Assembly: GCA_023251095.1 (NCBI GenBank)
Contig: JAHEZL010000018.1
Span: 1 to 64,000 of the forward strand
DNA from: Flavobacteriales bacterium
Lineage (GTDB): Bacteria; Bacteroidota; Bacteroidia; Flavobacteriales_C; GCA-002722245
Length of the DNA stretch: 64,000 bases
Reading direction: 5' to 3'
Numbering within the stretch: the stretch's first letter is position 1; the number at the start of each line of letters is the position of its first letter. Positions 25,963 through 36,500 of the stretch are shown in pieces. The position numbers and the translations under genes were made by a program. The notes below the pieces were generated by a model. It did no database searches. It was not told the DNA's origin and saw only the letters and a list, made by a program, of their open reading frames with translations.

Positions 25963-26778
25963 TTACTTTAAAGAAGTACAATTCAGCACTTTTATCGGTT
26001 GGTTATTGTGGTATTGATAAACCACGGCGAGGTATTCAACATTGCTTTTGTCACTGTTTGGAGGAAGAACAAAAGAACCTGATAAGTTATAAGATGCTCC
26101 GCTATAGGTTGATGCGGCAATGTTGCTGCCAAAGTCACTTTTATTAGCCTCCGAAGAAAATACATGCTGATGAATGTAGGTATAGGAAGTATCGCTAGGG
26201 GTAATTCTTTGCATGCCTGTTACTTTTTTCTCCACTAAATAAATAGCCACATTGATGGAATCATTCACACTGTCATAAAAATTCACTTTCGCATATATAT
26301 TGATATTCGATCCGAATTCCTGTTTTACCAGTCCGATACCGCAAACAGGACTCGTTTTCTGAGTAGAGTCAATGGAGAATTTCCACGAATTGTAATTTGT
26401 TTTATGATTGCTCATTCCCTCAAACACTGATGGATATCCGGTAAAAGAATTGTTTCCATATTTATCAAACAAATGCAAAAAACTTTGAGCTGTTGAAGTG
26501 AAGAGTGTGGTGTCAAAAAAATTATTGGGAAAAAGAACCATTCCTTCTAATTTACCTGAATTAACGCCGCTCATTGTTCCGGCCAAAGCTTTATTGAAAA
26601 CAGTATCCTGAGCGTCGTCACTGTAATAATTCCCCTGATCGGCAAACAATAAAATAAAGGAATGGCTTTCTTTGGAAACTGTGATGGTGTCGTATACTTT
26701 TTGAGTATTATCCACCTTACAACCATAAAGGATACAAACTAAGAGGAATATTGGGAGCAAAAAATATTGTCGTTTCAT
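25963..26778 (-). CDS. Predicted lipoprotein of unknown function
   Basis: The 271-residue protein begins MKRQYFLLPIFLLVCILYGC, a lipoprotein signal with the lipobox Cys at residue 20. The mature part is beta-rich with many Ser, Thr and Asn, and no motif I recognise. It probably sits on the periplasmic or outer face of the outer membrane. It is a single gene divergent from the TPR-SpoIIE operon, 133 bp away. Nothing about its partner or function can be inferred beyond localisation. Confidence 0.6.
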   Translation of the reverse strand: MKRQYFLLPIFLLVCILYGCKVDNTQKVYDTITVSKESHSFILLFADQGNYYSDDAQDTVFNKALAGTMSGVNSGKLEGMVLFPNNFFDTTLFTSTAQSFLHLFDKYGNNSFTGYPSVFEGMSNHKTNYNSWKFSIDSTQKTSPVCGIGLVKQEFGSNINIYAKVNFYDSVNDSINVAIYLVEKKVTGMQRITPSDTSYTYIHQHVFSSEANKSDFGSNIAASTYSGASYNLSGSFVLPPNSDKSNVEYLAVVYQYHNNQPIKVLNCTSLK

Positions 26779-26911
26779 TGAGCCGGTTTAACTCTGATGC
26801 ATAATCAATCTTTAAATGTACATATATTACGAATAGAGGAAAATATTATTTTCAATCCCGATTTTTCTTCCACAATCGATTAAAAAAACTAAATTTACGT
26901 GATAGTAAACA

Positions 26912-29377
26912 ATGAGAATTTTCATTTCTATATTATTTGTTTGTTTTGTCGGGACACTTTGGGCCGAAAACGCCACTCAAAGTATTGAATCCTTAAAAAC
27001 AACACTGAAATCCAAAATCAGTGATACTACGCGCTTAAAAACCTATTTGGACCTCTCGATGATTTACAGAAAAAGCGATGCCGACTCCGCTTTTCATTAT
27101 GCTACACTGGCTTACAAAAACTCAAATGACGGAAGTTACAGTCGCTACCGTGCCGATGCACTTTTGTATCAGGGCGTAGCCGTAAATAAAAAAGGTGATT
27201 TTAAAGGTGCGCTTAAATATTTCACTCCTGCCTTAAAATATTGTTCAAATATTAATTACGAAAAAGGATTGGCTACTGCTTATCGCTCAATGGGTATCTG
27301 TTATTATCAATTGGGTGATTATGGCTTAGCCATTGAATTTTATCAAAAATCTATTGCCATTTCAAAAAAGATGGGCGACAAAGAAGACATTGGGAAAACC
27401 ACAGGGCAGATAGCAAGTATTTATTACAGTAAAGGTGATTACGACAAATCTTTGGAATACTACAATCAGGCTTTGGAGATCGCTGATGAATTAAAAGACA
27501 TGGATCAGGTAGCCTTACTGGTTAATAAAATCGGAAATGTATTTAATGATAAAGGGGAATTTGTTCAGGCTTTCAATTACTATGAGAAATCGCTGGAGAT
27601 ATTTCAAAAGAGAGGCGACAATAGGGGGGAATCAACAGCTCACGCCAACATCGGGAACATTTATTTCAAACAAGGGAAATATGTAGATGCCTTAGATGCA
27701 CATTACAAATCGCTGAAGATCAATGAGAAAATGGGCAACAAGCATGGCATTGCCAATTCCTACCTCACAATAGGGGCCATTTATTTGGAACAGTCGGATT
27801 ATGACAAAGCTTTAGATTTTTACAACAAGGCTTTAAAAATTGTAGAGGGAATGGGCGATAAGGGAATTCTTTCCACTACAATGAGAAATATCGGAGAAAT
27901 CTATGAAAGAATGGATCAAGACACCGAAGCCCTTGAGTATTTTAATAAAGGTCTAGCTATTTCTACTGAGATAGGGGATGTGGCCGGAATAAGCCAATCC
28001 CTTTGTTTGTTAGGGAACTTTTACATGAACGATAGTAATTTTGTGAAAGCAGAAGAATTGTTTGAGCAGTATTTGAGTCGCTCCCTGGAACTCGGCGATA
28101 AAAACGCAATTGCCGCGGCCTATACCAATGTTGGTACGGTATATATGGAATTAAAAAAACCGAAAGACGCAATAGTAAGCTGTAGAAACGGATTCAGGAT
28201 CGCTAAAGATTTGGGTGGATTATCCCTGAAAGAGGCTTCCTGCGAATGTTTATATAAGTCTTTTGAATTGCAGGGAAAACTGGATTCTGCTTATTTCTAT
28301 TTCAAATTATTTGATGCCTACAGAGACAGTTTACTGAACAACGAAAGTTCAAAAGCGCTTGCCCGACATGAAATTCAGTATGAATTCGACAAAAAATTTC
28401 TTTCCGACAGCATTGCCAATGCTCAGAAAAAAGAAATAGACGACTTACGTTACCACAATGAATCACGTAAACAAAAGCTATACACTTATATGAGTTTGGG
28501 AGCCTTTGTTGTTACGCTCATTTTGGCAATAGGTATTTTCACCAACTTCCGACTAAAACAACAAAGCAACCGCATCATTAAAAAACAAAAAGAACTGGTA
28601 GAGGAGAAGAATGCCGAAATCATGTCTTCTATCCGTTATGCGCAAAGAATTCAAAATGCTTTATTAACCAGCGACGAGCATTGGGACGCCATCAGTCAGG
28701 AACATTTTGTGTACTTAAAACCAAAAGATGTGGTGAGCGGCGATTTTTACTGGGCGCACTATTTCAACGACAATAAAGCCATTTGGGTGGCTGCCGATTG
28801 CACCGGCCATGGTGTTCCGGGAGCTTTCATGAGTATGCTCGGGATTGGTTTCCTCAATGAAATTATTGTGGAAGACAATATTATTTATCCAAATGAAATA
28901 TTGAACCGCCTGCGCACAAAAATCATCAATGCTTTGCGACAAAAAGGATTGCAACATCAGCAAATGGATGGAATGGATCTAGCCTTGTGCCTTTGGGATA
29001 AAAATAATAATAAATTGATTTACTCGGGAGCAAACAATCCGCTTTGGCTGATGAGAGCAGGGGAGTTGATTGAAGTAAAACCCGACAAGCAACCTGTAGG
29101 TTTCTTGCTGGAGGATATTTCTGAGCCTTTCACCATGCATGAAATGCAACTGCAAAAAGGAGATGTCATTTATACTTTTACCGACGGATTTACAGATCAG
29201 TTTGGCGGACAGGACGGTAAAAAATTCAAATACAAAAGATTCAGAGATCTCCTCAAGTCGATTCAAAACAAAACAATGCCTCAGCAGAAAGAAGCAGTTG
29301 AAGAAGCTTTTGAATCATGGAAAGGGGAGTACGACCAGGTGGACGACGTATGTATCATCGGCGTGAAAGTTGTATAG
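26912..29377 (+). CDS. TPR-repeat membrane protein with SpoIIE/PP2C phosphatase domain
   Basis: The 821-residue protein has a signal sequence (1-18) and about ten tetratricopeptide repeats (45-480, for example YDKSLEYYNQALEIADELKD). One transmembrane helix follows (about 528-547), then a coiled coil and a C-terminal SpoIIE-type PP2C phosphatase (about 580-821) with metal-binding DFYWA, AADCTGHGVPGAFMS and DGFTDQFGG. Such proteins sense a periplasmic signal through TPRs and dephosphorylate a cytoplasmic Ser/Thr target, often an anti-sigma antagonist. No such antagonist is encoded next to it. It leads a three-gene plus-strand run. Confidence 0.88.
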   Translation: MRIFISILFVCFVGTLWAENATQSIESLKTTLKSKISDTTRLKTYLDLSMIYRKSDADSAFHYATLAYKNSNDGSYSRYRADALLYQGVAVNKKGDFKGALKYFTPALKYCSNINYEKGLATAYRSMGICYYQLGDYGLAIEFYQKSIAISKKMGDKEDIGKTTGQIASIYYSKGDYDKSLEYYNQALEIADELKDMDQVALLVNKIGNVFNDKGEFVQAFNYYEKSLEIFQKRGDNRGESTAHANIGNIYFKQGKYVDALDAHYKSLKINEKMGNKHGIANSYLTIGAIYLEQSDYDKALDFYNKALKIVEGMGDKGILSTTMRNIGEIYERMDQDTEALEYFNKGLAISTEIGDVAGISQSLCLLGNFYMNDSNFVKAEELFEQYLSRSLELGDKNAIAAAYTNVGTVYMELKKPKDAIVSCRNGFRIAKDLGGLSLKEASCECLYKSFELQGKLDSAYFYFKLFDAYRDSLLNNESSKALARHEIQYEFDKKFLSDSIANAQKKEIDDLRYHNESRKQKLYTYMSLGAFVVTLILAIGIFTNFRLKQQSNRIIKKQKELVEEKNAEIMSSIRYAQRIQNALLTSDEHWDAISQEHFVYLKPKDVVSGDFYWAHYFNDNKAIWVAADCTGHGVPGAFMSMLGIGFLNEIIVEDNIIYPNEILNRLRTKIINALRQKGLQHQQMDGMDLALCLWDKNNNKLIYSGANNPLWLMRAGELIEVKPDKQPVGFLLEDISEPFTMHEMQLQKGDVIYTFTDGFTDQFGGQDGKKFKYKRFRDLLKSIQNKTMPQQKEAVEEAFESWKGEYDQVDDVCIIGVKVV

Positions 29378-29396
29378 CTAATCAAAAAAGAAATTT

Positions 29397-30635
29397 ATGA
29401 ATTATAAAGTTTTTTTGTTTCTCGCAATAAGTATGGTTAGCACTTTAACCTTTGCTCAGGGAAAATTCATTACCGATGCAGGAATAGCAATTAACGAAAG
29501 TGATTTTGAATCAGCAAAATCAGCTATTGAAAAGGCCGAAGAAGCCATCAATCAAAAACAAAGTGCCGGAGAAAAAATTGATGAAAAAGAACTTCGTAAA
29601 TTCTGGAGATATAAAGAACATATATATATCCGCTTAGCAAAAGATCAGACGGATTCTTTATTGAAATTAAAATACATGGCTGCCTCCAAACAAGCCGGAC
29701 TGAAGTATTTTGAAACGGATAAAACAAAATATTACGAAGTAGAAGTGAAGGATGACATGACTATTTTGTCGTCATTGTATCAAAATGTTGGCGTGGAATA
29801 CTTCAATAAAAAAGATTTCGTCAATGCTTCTCTCATGTTTGATGAAGCTATTGTAATAAATAAAAGTTCAGGAAAAGAAGATTTTCGTTTGTACCACAAT
29901 GGTGCTTTCTCCGCGCTCTACGCAAAAAATTACGATAAAGCGATCGCATATTTCAATCTCCTAATAGCCAATAAATACAACCAGCAAAACAGCTTGCTGG
30001 CTTACAAAAGAAATTTAGTGCATGCTTATTCCGAACAAGGAAATAAGGAAATGGCGCTTACAAAGCTTTCCGAATTCAATAGCGGAGATACTATCAGTCC
30101 GGACCTTTTAAAAGAAGAAATTTCTATTTTACTCGAATTAAACAAACATCCCGAAGCCCTGAAGAAAATGGATCAGTTGATGAACATCGGTCCTAAGGAT
30201 GCGCTGATGTTGGAAAACATGGGGATTCTTTATGAGCAGGCAGGAGAAAATCAAAAAGCTTTAAAATCTTATAACGAAGCATTAAGCTTAGATGCTACCA
30301 GAGCCAATTCTTATTACGGAATAGGCAAAATAATTTGCTACGATTACATTGCTCTTAACAAAGAAATAAATACTCTGGAGAAGGAAAATGAAGGCATGAG
30401 AACGATACACGCCAATAAAGACCAGTCTAAAATAATTGCCAATGACAAGATAATAGCGGACAAAAAAAAGTTGTCTGTTCAAAAGGCTGAAGAAGTAGCG
30501 GGTTATATTGAAAAAGCGCTGACTTATGCGCCTAACGACAAAGATGCTCTGCATCTTCTTTTGCAGATTTATGATAATCTCGATCAAAAAGAAAAGGCTG
30601 CTGCCATAAAAGAAAGATTAGCCAAACTAAAATAA
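29397..30635 (+). CDS. Secreted TPR-repeat protein
   Basis: The 412-residue protein has a signal peptide (MNYKVFLFLAISMVSTLTFA) and several tetratricopeptide repeats, for example VASLMFDEAIVI-like and NQKALKSYNEALSLDATRAN stretches, with a Lys/Glu-rich C-terminal helix. It should be a periplasmic scaffold. It starts 19 bases after the SpoIIE phosphatase gene and may deliver a partner or signal to that protein's periplasmic TPR domain; this is suggested by gene order only. Confidence 0.7.
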   Translation: MNYKVFLFLAISMVSTLTFAQGKFITDAGIAINESDFESAKSAIEKAEEAINQKQSAGEKIDEKELRKFWRYKEHIYIRLAKDQTDSLLKLKYMAASKQAGLKYFETDKTKYYEVEVKDDMTILSSLYQNVGVEYFNKKDFVNASLMFDEAIVINKSSGKEDFRLYHNGAFSALYAKNYDKAIAYFNLLIANKYNQQNSLLAYKRNLVHAYSEQGNKEMALTKLSEFNSGDTISPDLLKEEISILLELNKHPEALKKMDQLMNIGPKDALMLENMGILYEQAGENQKALKSYNEALSLDATRANSYYGIGKIICYDYIALNKEINTLEKENEGMRTIHANKDQSKIIANDKIIADKKKLSVQKAEEVAGYIEKALTYAPNDKDALHLLLQIYDNLDQKEKAAAIKERLAKLK

Positions 30636-30639
30636 GTCA

Positions 30640-31425
30640 GTGATCCGTATTATAAAAATAGTATTTCATTCATGGTTAATTAAGTATTGGTACATTTTCG
30701 TTTTATCTTTAATTATCGGTGCATCGGGAGCCATCACTTCCTATAAAATCAAAGAACAAACCAAGCATTATTCCGCAAATTTCTTAGGCTGCACCTTATT
30801 GCTCAACTTCAATTCCTTGTTTGTTTATCTAAAGCCTTTAAATCAGCATATCAATGAAGGTAATTTAAAGGAAGCCGCAAATATCCTGAATTTAAAACCT
30901 GAGGATTTACAAAACATTAAACAACTATACATACAAAATGTGGCCGAAGTAACTGAAGAATCTGATGTTCGCTACGAATTCAATCTGGTTGCCGATATTG
31001 AGAATGATACTGCGGGCTTGTGGAAATTGGAAAAAGCTTTGGTTGGTTTTATGAAGAAACACCAGCTTCTGATTTCACTTAAGAAAAACATAGATTCAGT
31101 TTATTTAGAAAACAAAAAAATAATAGAAAGTGAATTTTCCCGACTCGATTCAGCATTAAGAAGTTTATCTCCTAGCGATATTGCCAACAGGGAAGTAATG
31201 CTTAAAAGGAAAGTTGAATTAAAATTGCAACTCAATGAGTTGTTGGCTAAAAGAAAAAAAGTATTCGACCTTGTGGTGATTCAGGATTTTAATCATACAG
31301 TTATTGAAAAGCAGCCTGTACTTTGGAATTATTTAAAAGGCTGGTTAGGGGTTACCATAATAACAGGCTTAATACTGGTTGGATTTATGGATAAAGAAAT
31401 AAAACGAGTGATTTTTGAGGATTAA
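30640..31425 (+). CDS. Two-helix inner-membrane protein, Wzz-like topology
   Basis: The 261-residue protein has one membrane helix near each end (about 17-34 and 236-254) and a long helical periplasmic part between. This topology recalls chain-length regulators (Wzz/GNVR), but no family motif such as the proline-rich segment before the second helix is clear. The start is GTG at 30640, five bases after the upstream TAA. It ends within a four-base overlap with the convergent GHL10 gene. Function is unknown. Confidence 0.6.
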   Translation: MIRIIKIVFHSWLIKYWYIFVLSLIIGASGAITSYKIKEQTKHYSANFLGCTLLLNFNSLFVYLKPLNQHINEGNLKEAANILNLKPEDLQNIKQLYIQNVAEVTEESDVRYEFNLVADIENDTAGLWKLEKALVGFMKKHQLLISLKKNIDSVYLENKKIIESEFSRLDSALRSLSPSDIANREVMLKRKVELKLQLNELLAKRKKVFDLVVIQDFNHTVIEKQPVLWNYLKGWLGVTIITGLILVGFMDKEIKRVIFED

Positions 31426-32987
31426 TCCCGTGAACCATCTTCAATAGCGCATTCACTTTCGTTGTGCATACGATCTACCGCCGTTACAACATATTGGAAA
31501 TTCCCCTGTTTTTTTTCCGAATCAAAATATACCGTTTGCTTAACTATAGCTAGAATATTTTTTGCTGACCCTACATTGATGATTTCATTTTTATTGAAAC
31601 GATACACTACATAATAATAAGCAGCATCGTGTTCATCTTTAACTTCAGGTTCTTTCCATTTTAATAAGGCCCCTTGCTCATTTGTTTTTATTTTAAGATT
31701 TTGCGGAGAACAGGGTGCTATGCTGTCTATCCATTTCATAGGAGGAATAAGGGCAGGATATTTATACAAAGAGCTTTGAAGGGAGTCTTGTATGTTTTGA
31801 ACATTGTTCCTGAAGGTTTTAGCCCTGAAGAAAATATTCCCTTTAACCGACGCTTCCAGACGATTCAGTTTGATTTGTTCCAGAACTTCAGAAACGAGAT
31901 AGCCTTGTTTGGTTTCGTCTTCCAAACGGTACAAAGCCTGACCGATATAAATATGTCCTTTATAATCATGGGAAGTCCACCAATCCAGTAAATTTTTATA
32001 GGATGCATACGGACTTTTTCTGCTCCAGTACAATTGAGGAACAACATAATCTATCCAGCCTTTTTGAAGCCATTTTCTGGTGTCGCAATACAAATTATCA
32101 TAGGAGGTTTGAGCGCTTTGGGTTTCGGAACCCTGAGGATCTTGTTTTTTATTGCGCCAGAAAGCCAGCGGACTAACACCGAATTTCACATAAGGTTTGG
32201 TGAATTTAATTAATGCGGATGCTTCTTTAATGAGCTCATTGATGTTGTTTCTTCTCCAATCATGAATGGAAGAATATGTAGTTCCATGCTTTTTAAACGC
32301 ATCGGCGTCATTAATATATTCGCCTTCTATAGAATAGGGATAAAAATAATCGTCGAAATGAATGGCGTCAATATCATAGTTGTTTACAATTTCGCCTACT
32401 ACATTAAGAATGTGTTGACGGGCTTCTTTAATTCCCGGATTGAAATAAATACTGCCACCGTATTTAAAGAACCATTCGGGATGCTTTTTGTAAAGATTGT
32501 TGTCGCTAACGCTGCTGAACTGTGTGCTTGAAACCGCACGGAAAGGATTCAGCCAGGCGTGAAACTCCATGTTGCGTTGATGGCATTGATCCACCATGAA
32601 TTGCAAGGGATCGTAATTTGGCGCCAATCCTTGTTTTCCCATAAGGTATTCCGACCATGGCGCGAATTTACTTGGATAAAACGCATCGCCGGCAGCACGA
32701 ACCTGAACCACAACACAATTGATCTTGTTCATTTGAAGTTCATCCAGCAATCTTATGAATTCCTTTTTTTGTTCGTCTTCAGGCAATCCTTTTTTAGAAG
32801 GCCAGTCAAGATTGGTGAAAGTGGTAATCCAGGCAGCTCTTAATTCGTATTTCGGATTTAATATAGGTTGAACCGGTGCCGGAACAATATCGATATTACT
32901 TTTTACAGGATCATTTTCATTGCCGTTGATTCCTGCACAAAACAGGAATAAGATAGAAGTTGCTATGGCGATGAATTGGAATTTCAT
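31422..32987 (-). CDS. GHL10-type glycoside hydrolase-like exported protein
   Basis: From ATG 32987 the protein has 521 residues. It has a signal peptide (MKFQFIAIATSILFLF), the GHL10/DUF187 barrel (ELRAAWITTFTNLDWPS, then VVVQVRAAGDAFYPS, AWLNPFRA, IDAIHFDDYFYPY) and a C-terminal fibronectin-like segment. The family is thought to act on envelope polysaccharides or peptidoglycan-associated glycans; Asp residues of HFDDYF are likely catalytic. A longer frame to 33053 adds 22 residues before the signal and is rejected for that reason. The enzyme is probably periplasmic or on the surface. Confidence 0.82.
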   Translation of the reverse strand: MKFQFIAIATSILFLFCAGINGNENDPVKSNIDIVPAPVQPILNPKYELRAAWITTFTNLDWPSKKGLPEDEQKKEFIRLLDELQMNKINCVVVQVRAAGDAFYPSKFAPWSEYLMGKQGLAPNYDPLQFMVDQCHQRNMEFHAWLNPFRAVSSTQFSSVSDNNLYKKHPEWFFKYGGSIYFNPGIKEARQHILNVVGEIVNNYDIDAIHFDDYFYPYSIEGEYINDADAFKKHGTTYSSIHDWRRNNINELIKEASALIKFTKPYVKFGVSPLAFWRNKKQDPQGSETQSAQTSYDNLYCDTRKWLQKGWIDYVVPQLYWSRKSPYASYKNLLDWWTSHDYKGHIYIGQALYRLEDETKQGYLVSEVLEQIKLNRLEASVKGNIFFRAKTFRNNVQNIQDSLQSSLYKYPALIPPMKWIDSIAPCSPQNLKIKTNEQGALLKWKEPEVKDEHDAAYYYVVYRFNKNEIINVGSAKNILAIVKQTVYFDSEKKQGNFQYVVTAVDRMHNESECAIEDGSRD

Positions 32988-33519
32988 TTTAGTAAGGCAA
33001 AAGTAAAGGAGATGTTCAGTACAATTTACGATTAATAATAGATTTATAAACATCGACTTATTAAGAACGCCTCCGGCGATAAATACCCTAATGTCATATA
33101 ATTAATATTATGTTAAATATAGTTTTGAAGAACGGAAGCTTTGGTATTATTGGGTTTTATCCCGTTTAAGCTCCACTCTTTTCTCCTCAAATATCATTTT
33201 AGTTAACTCAAAGCGTGTATTTCATGCTATATATGATTGCCTTGAACAATTCCACAATAAAAACCCTGAAACAGCATAAATCTGATAGCAAGCTTGATCC
33301 AAAGCCTCTTTAGTCAGAATTGTATTTAAAAATCAATTAATCTGCGTATCTTATTGATTTATTGAATAATATGACTATTTATCTTCGCTTCCCAATTTTT
33401 ATTCGGACGGATTTGCAATCAATTAGGACAACTTCACAATCAATCACAAATACAACCAGAAACCTCCTGTAGTACATTTAGTCATCTAATAAATACTATA
33501 AACCAATTCTACGAGAAAA
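32988..33519. other. Gene-free stretch upstream of the GH8 gene
   Basis: About 530 bp with no convincing ORF. TACATTTA near 33472 differs by one base from the -7 consensus and could drive the GH8 gene with a leader of about 40 bases. Nothing else structured was noticed. Confidence 0.4.
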
Positions 33520-36500
33520 ATGAAAAGAAAAATTACAAAACTAAAAGCATGGTTTGCCTCAGGCCTTATGCTTGTTGGGTTTGTTGCCGAAGCACAACTT
33601 ACGGGATCGTATGTGTTTCCTCAAAACACCACCTACAGCTACGGTAGAAAACCAAGTTCTCCTGTTTCTCAGGATGCTATGGATTCTTACAACTACTGGA
33701 AAACCAATTTCGTAACATCTTCAGGAGCTTGCGGATACCGCAGGGTTATCTGGGATTACTATGCAGGCGGAAGAGGAAAAACAGATAAGTCTTCTACAGT
33801 GTCTGAAGGTATCGGATACGGGATGTTGCTTGCTGCTTATGCAGGTGATCAAAGCTTATTCAGTGATCTTTGGAACTACTATAAGGTGAATAGAAACGGA
33901 AACGGCGTAATGAACTGGCAAATTGAAAACTGCTCTATCGCCAATGGCGGTGCGGGCGGCGCTACAGATGCTGAGCTGGACGTTGCGATGGCTTTGGTTG
34001 TTGCTTCTTACCAATGGCAAAGCAATGCCTACCTGAATGACGCCAAAAGCATGATCGCTGTCATTCGTACCAAAGAATTTGAGAACGATATCCTTAAACC
34101 GGGTGATCAATTCGGAGGTTCTAATTTGGTGAATCCATCGTATTTTGCTCCTGCATATTATAAAGTATTTAAAACCATTGAACCTGCATATGCTACTTTC
34201 TGGGATGCTGCAGTAACTAAAGGTTATGCTATTATTAATGCTGCTGATAAAAACGGAAATGGCTTGGTTCCCGACTGGTGTACTTCAACCGGAGCTTACT
34301 CAGGTGCAGCTACAGCTTACCAGGATCAAGGAAAATCATTTATATATGATGCCGTTCGTACTCCTTTCCGTTCTGCAATCGACGTGTTGTGGTTTGGAAG
34401 TGCTGCCGGACAACAATATTGCACTAACTTAATTGACTGGGCTTACGACAACAATGGCGGAAGTACTTATTCATTAGGTTCAAGCTACAGTGGAACAGGT
34501 TCAAAATTAGACGCTTCTCACAGCAATACTTTTGTTGGATGTTTCGCAGTTGCTGCAATGGCCGCTGAATCTACTCAAGGCGGAACTCACTCTAATGCAA
34601 ATTATCTTAGTTTCTTAAATAGTGGTTATACAGATAGCAAAAATACAAGTCCGGGATACGGCCAGTATTTCAACGCTACTTTTAAAGTATTGTCTCAATT
34701 TGTAATGACAGGAAATTTCTACCTGCCACCACCTGACCAATGTACTGCTCCTGCTTTAGGCGTGGCTAAATCATTGTGTAAAAGCAATCCTGTTGTTTTA
34801 AACTCAGGAATTGCCGGAGCTACTAAATATGTATGGAAAAAAAATGACGTTGTAATTGCAGGAGCTTCTTCTTCAACTTACAGCGCTACAACTGAAGGTA
34901 CTTACGAAGTATTGGTTACTCAGGGAACTTGCGTTAGAAGATCTTCTGTTGAAGTAGCTTCAGCAACTCTTGCTGCCGACTTCTCTTTTAATGTACAAGG
35001 ATCAAACGTAATCCTTACCAACACTTCTACAGGAGCATCAAATTACACCTGGACTTACAAAAAAGGTGCTGCATCTGCAGTTCAATTCGGAACTTCACGT
35101 GACACCAGTGTTACCTTGGTTTCAGCAGGATCTTATGATATTACATTAGTGATTACAAATGCTAATTTCGGTTGTGCCGGAACATCTACAGTTACTAAAA
35201 AAGTTGTTGTTGGTGCCGGTGCCGGATGGGTTGCTGATGATTTCAATGACCACCAAAATGGTGATGCTTGGGTAGCTAATACAACTAACTACACTGCATT
35301 ACCAATGACTTACTGTTCAGCTGCCGATGCTGCTAAACCAAATCCGGTTAAAGCTTGTCCGAACAATCCTTGCTCTTTATTGGAAGTAGTTTGTAAAGCC
35401 GGAGCAGGTTCAACTTACTCTCCTTTCGGATTGACTTTAAATAAAGCGGGAGTAAATGCCGACTTAGATATTTCATCGGTTCCTTATGTTAGTATCAAAC
35501 TGAGATCTACCGCTGCGGTACAAATTGGTGTTGGAGCAAACGGAACCTTCAGTGTTGTTAAAGGAACTAATCCTTCAGGAACTACAAATCGTCAATACTT
35601 TAGCATTGCTGCAAATCGCGATACCATTATTTACTGCGATTTCTCAACTCTTGCAAGTAAACAAGATTATCAGTTAAGCGTTGTAGATTTCACTAAAATT
35701 CATGGAATTGAATTTTATCCATATGAAAAAAACTCAGCCTTCACAGGAACAATTGATGTTGACTGGGTTATTGTTGGTGGAAAAAGTTTACCTGCTCCTC
35801 AATTCAATTTGAAAAAAGATGGCAACGGTTATTTAGTATACGAAGATCCGGATGGCGATTTAACTTATACTACTGTTCCTGACTGGAAAAAGAAAGTAAG
35901 ATCTTGTACTGCAAAAGCTACTTTAACTGCCAATGCATGTTCAGCTTCTCAAATCAAATGGTTCAGCGGTGCTTCTCAAATCGGTACAGGAACTACTATT
36001 TCTGTTGATCCGGGAATCTACACTGTTCAGTTGATCAACAACGGTGGTGTAACTACTGATACTGTTGAAGTTACTGCTTCAGGTACTGTTGCCGATTTCG
36101 TGGTAGACAGAGCTAACTATGATGTTCATTTCAACAATAACTCTACAGGATACCATACTTTCTCATGGGCTTATGGTGATGTTGCCAATGACATTGCAGG
36201 TTCAACAAAATGGGATATCGGATACCACAACTACAAGAAAAAAGGTGTTGGTACTTACCCAGTTGTTTTAACTGTAACAGATACACTGTGTAATGTTGTT
36301 AAAACAAAAACAATTAATGTTGTTATTGCTTGTGATTCATTAGTTTCTAAACCTGTGTTTGTAACAGTTGATACTGTTGGTTGCGCCGGAGATAAAGTGA
36401 CTATCAAAATCAAAGCTGTGCCTAACGCAACTGGAGTTTACGGATGGTTTGGTCCTGTGGGAACAACTTTCGTGAAAACGGTTGGTGATACTTTATTATC

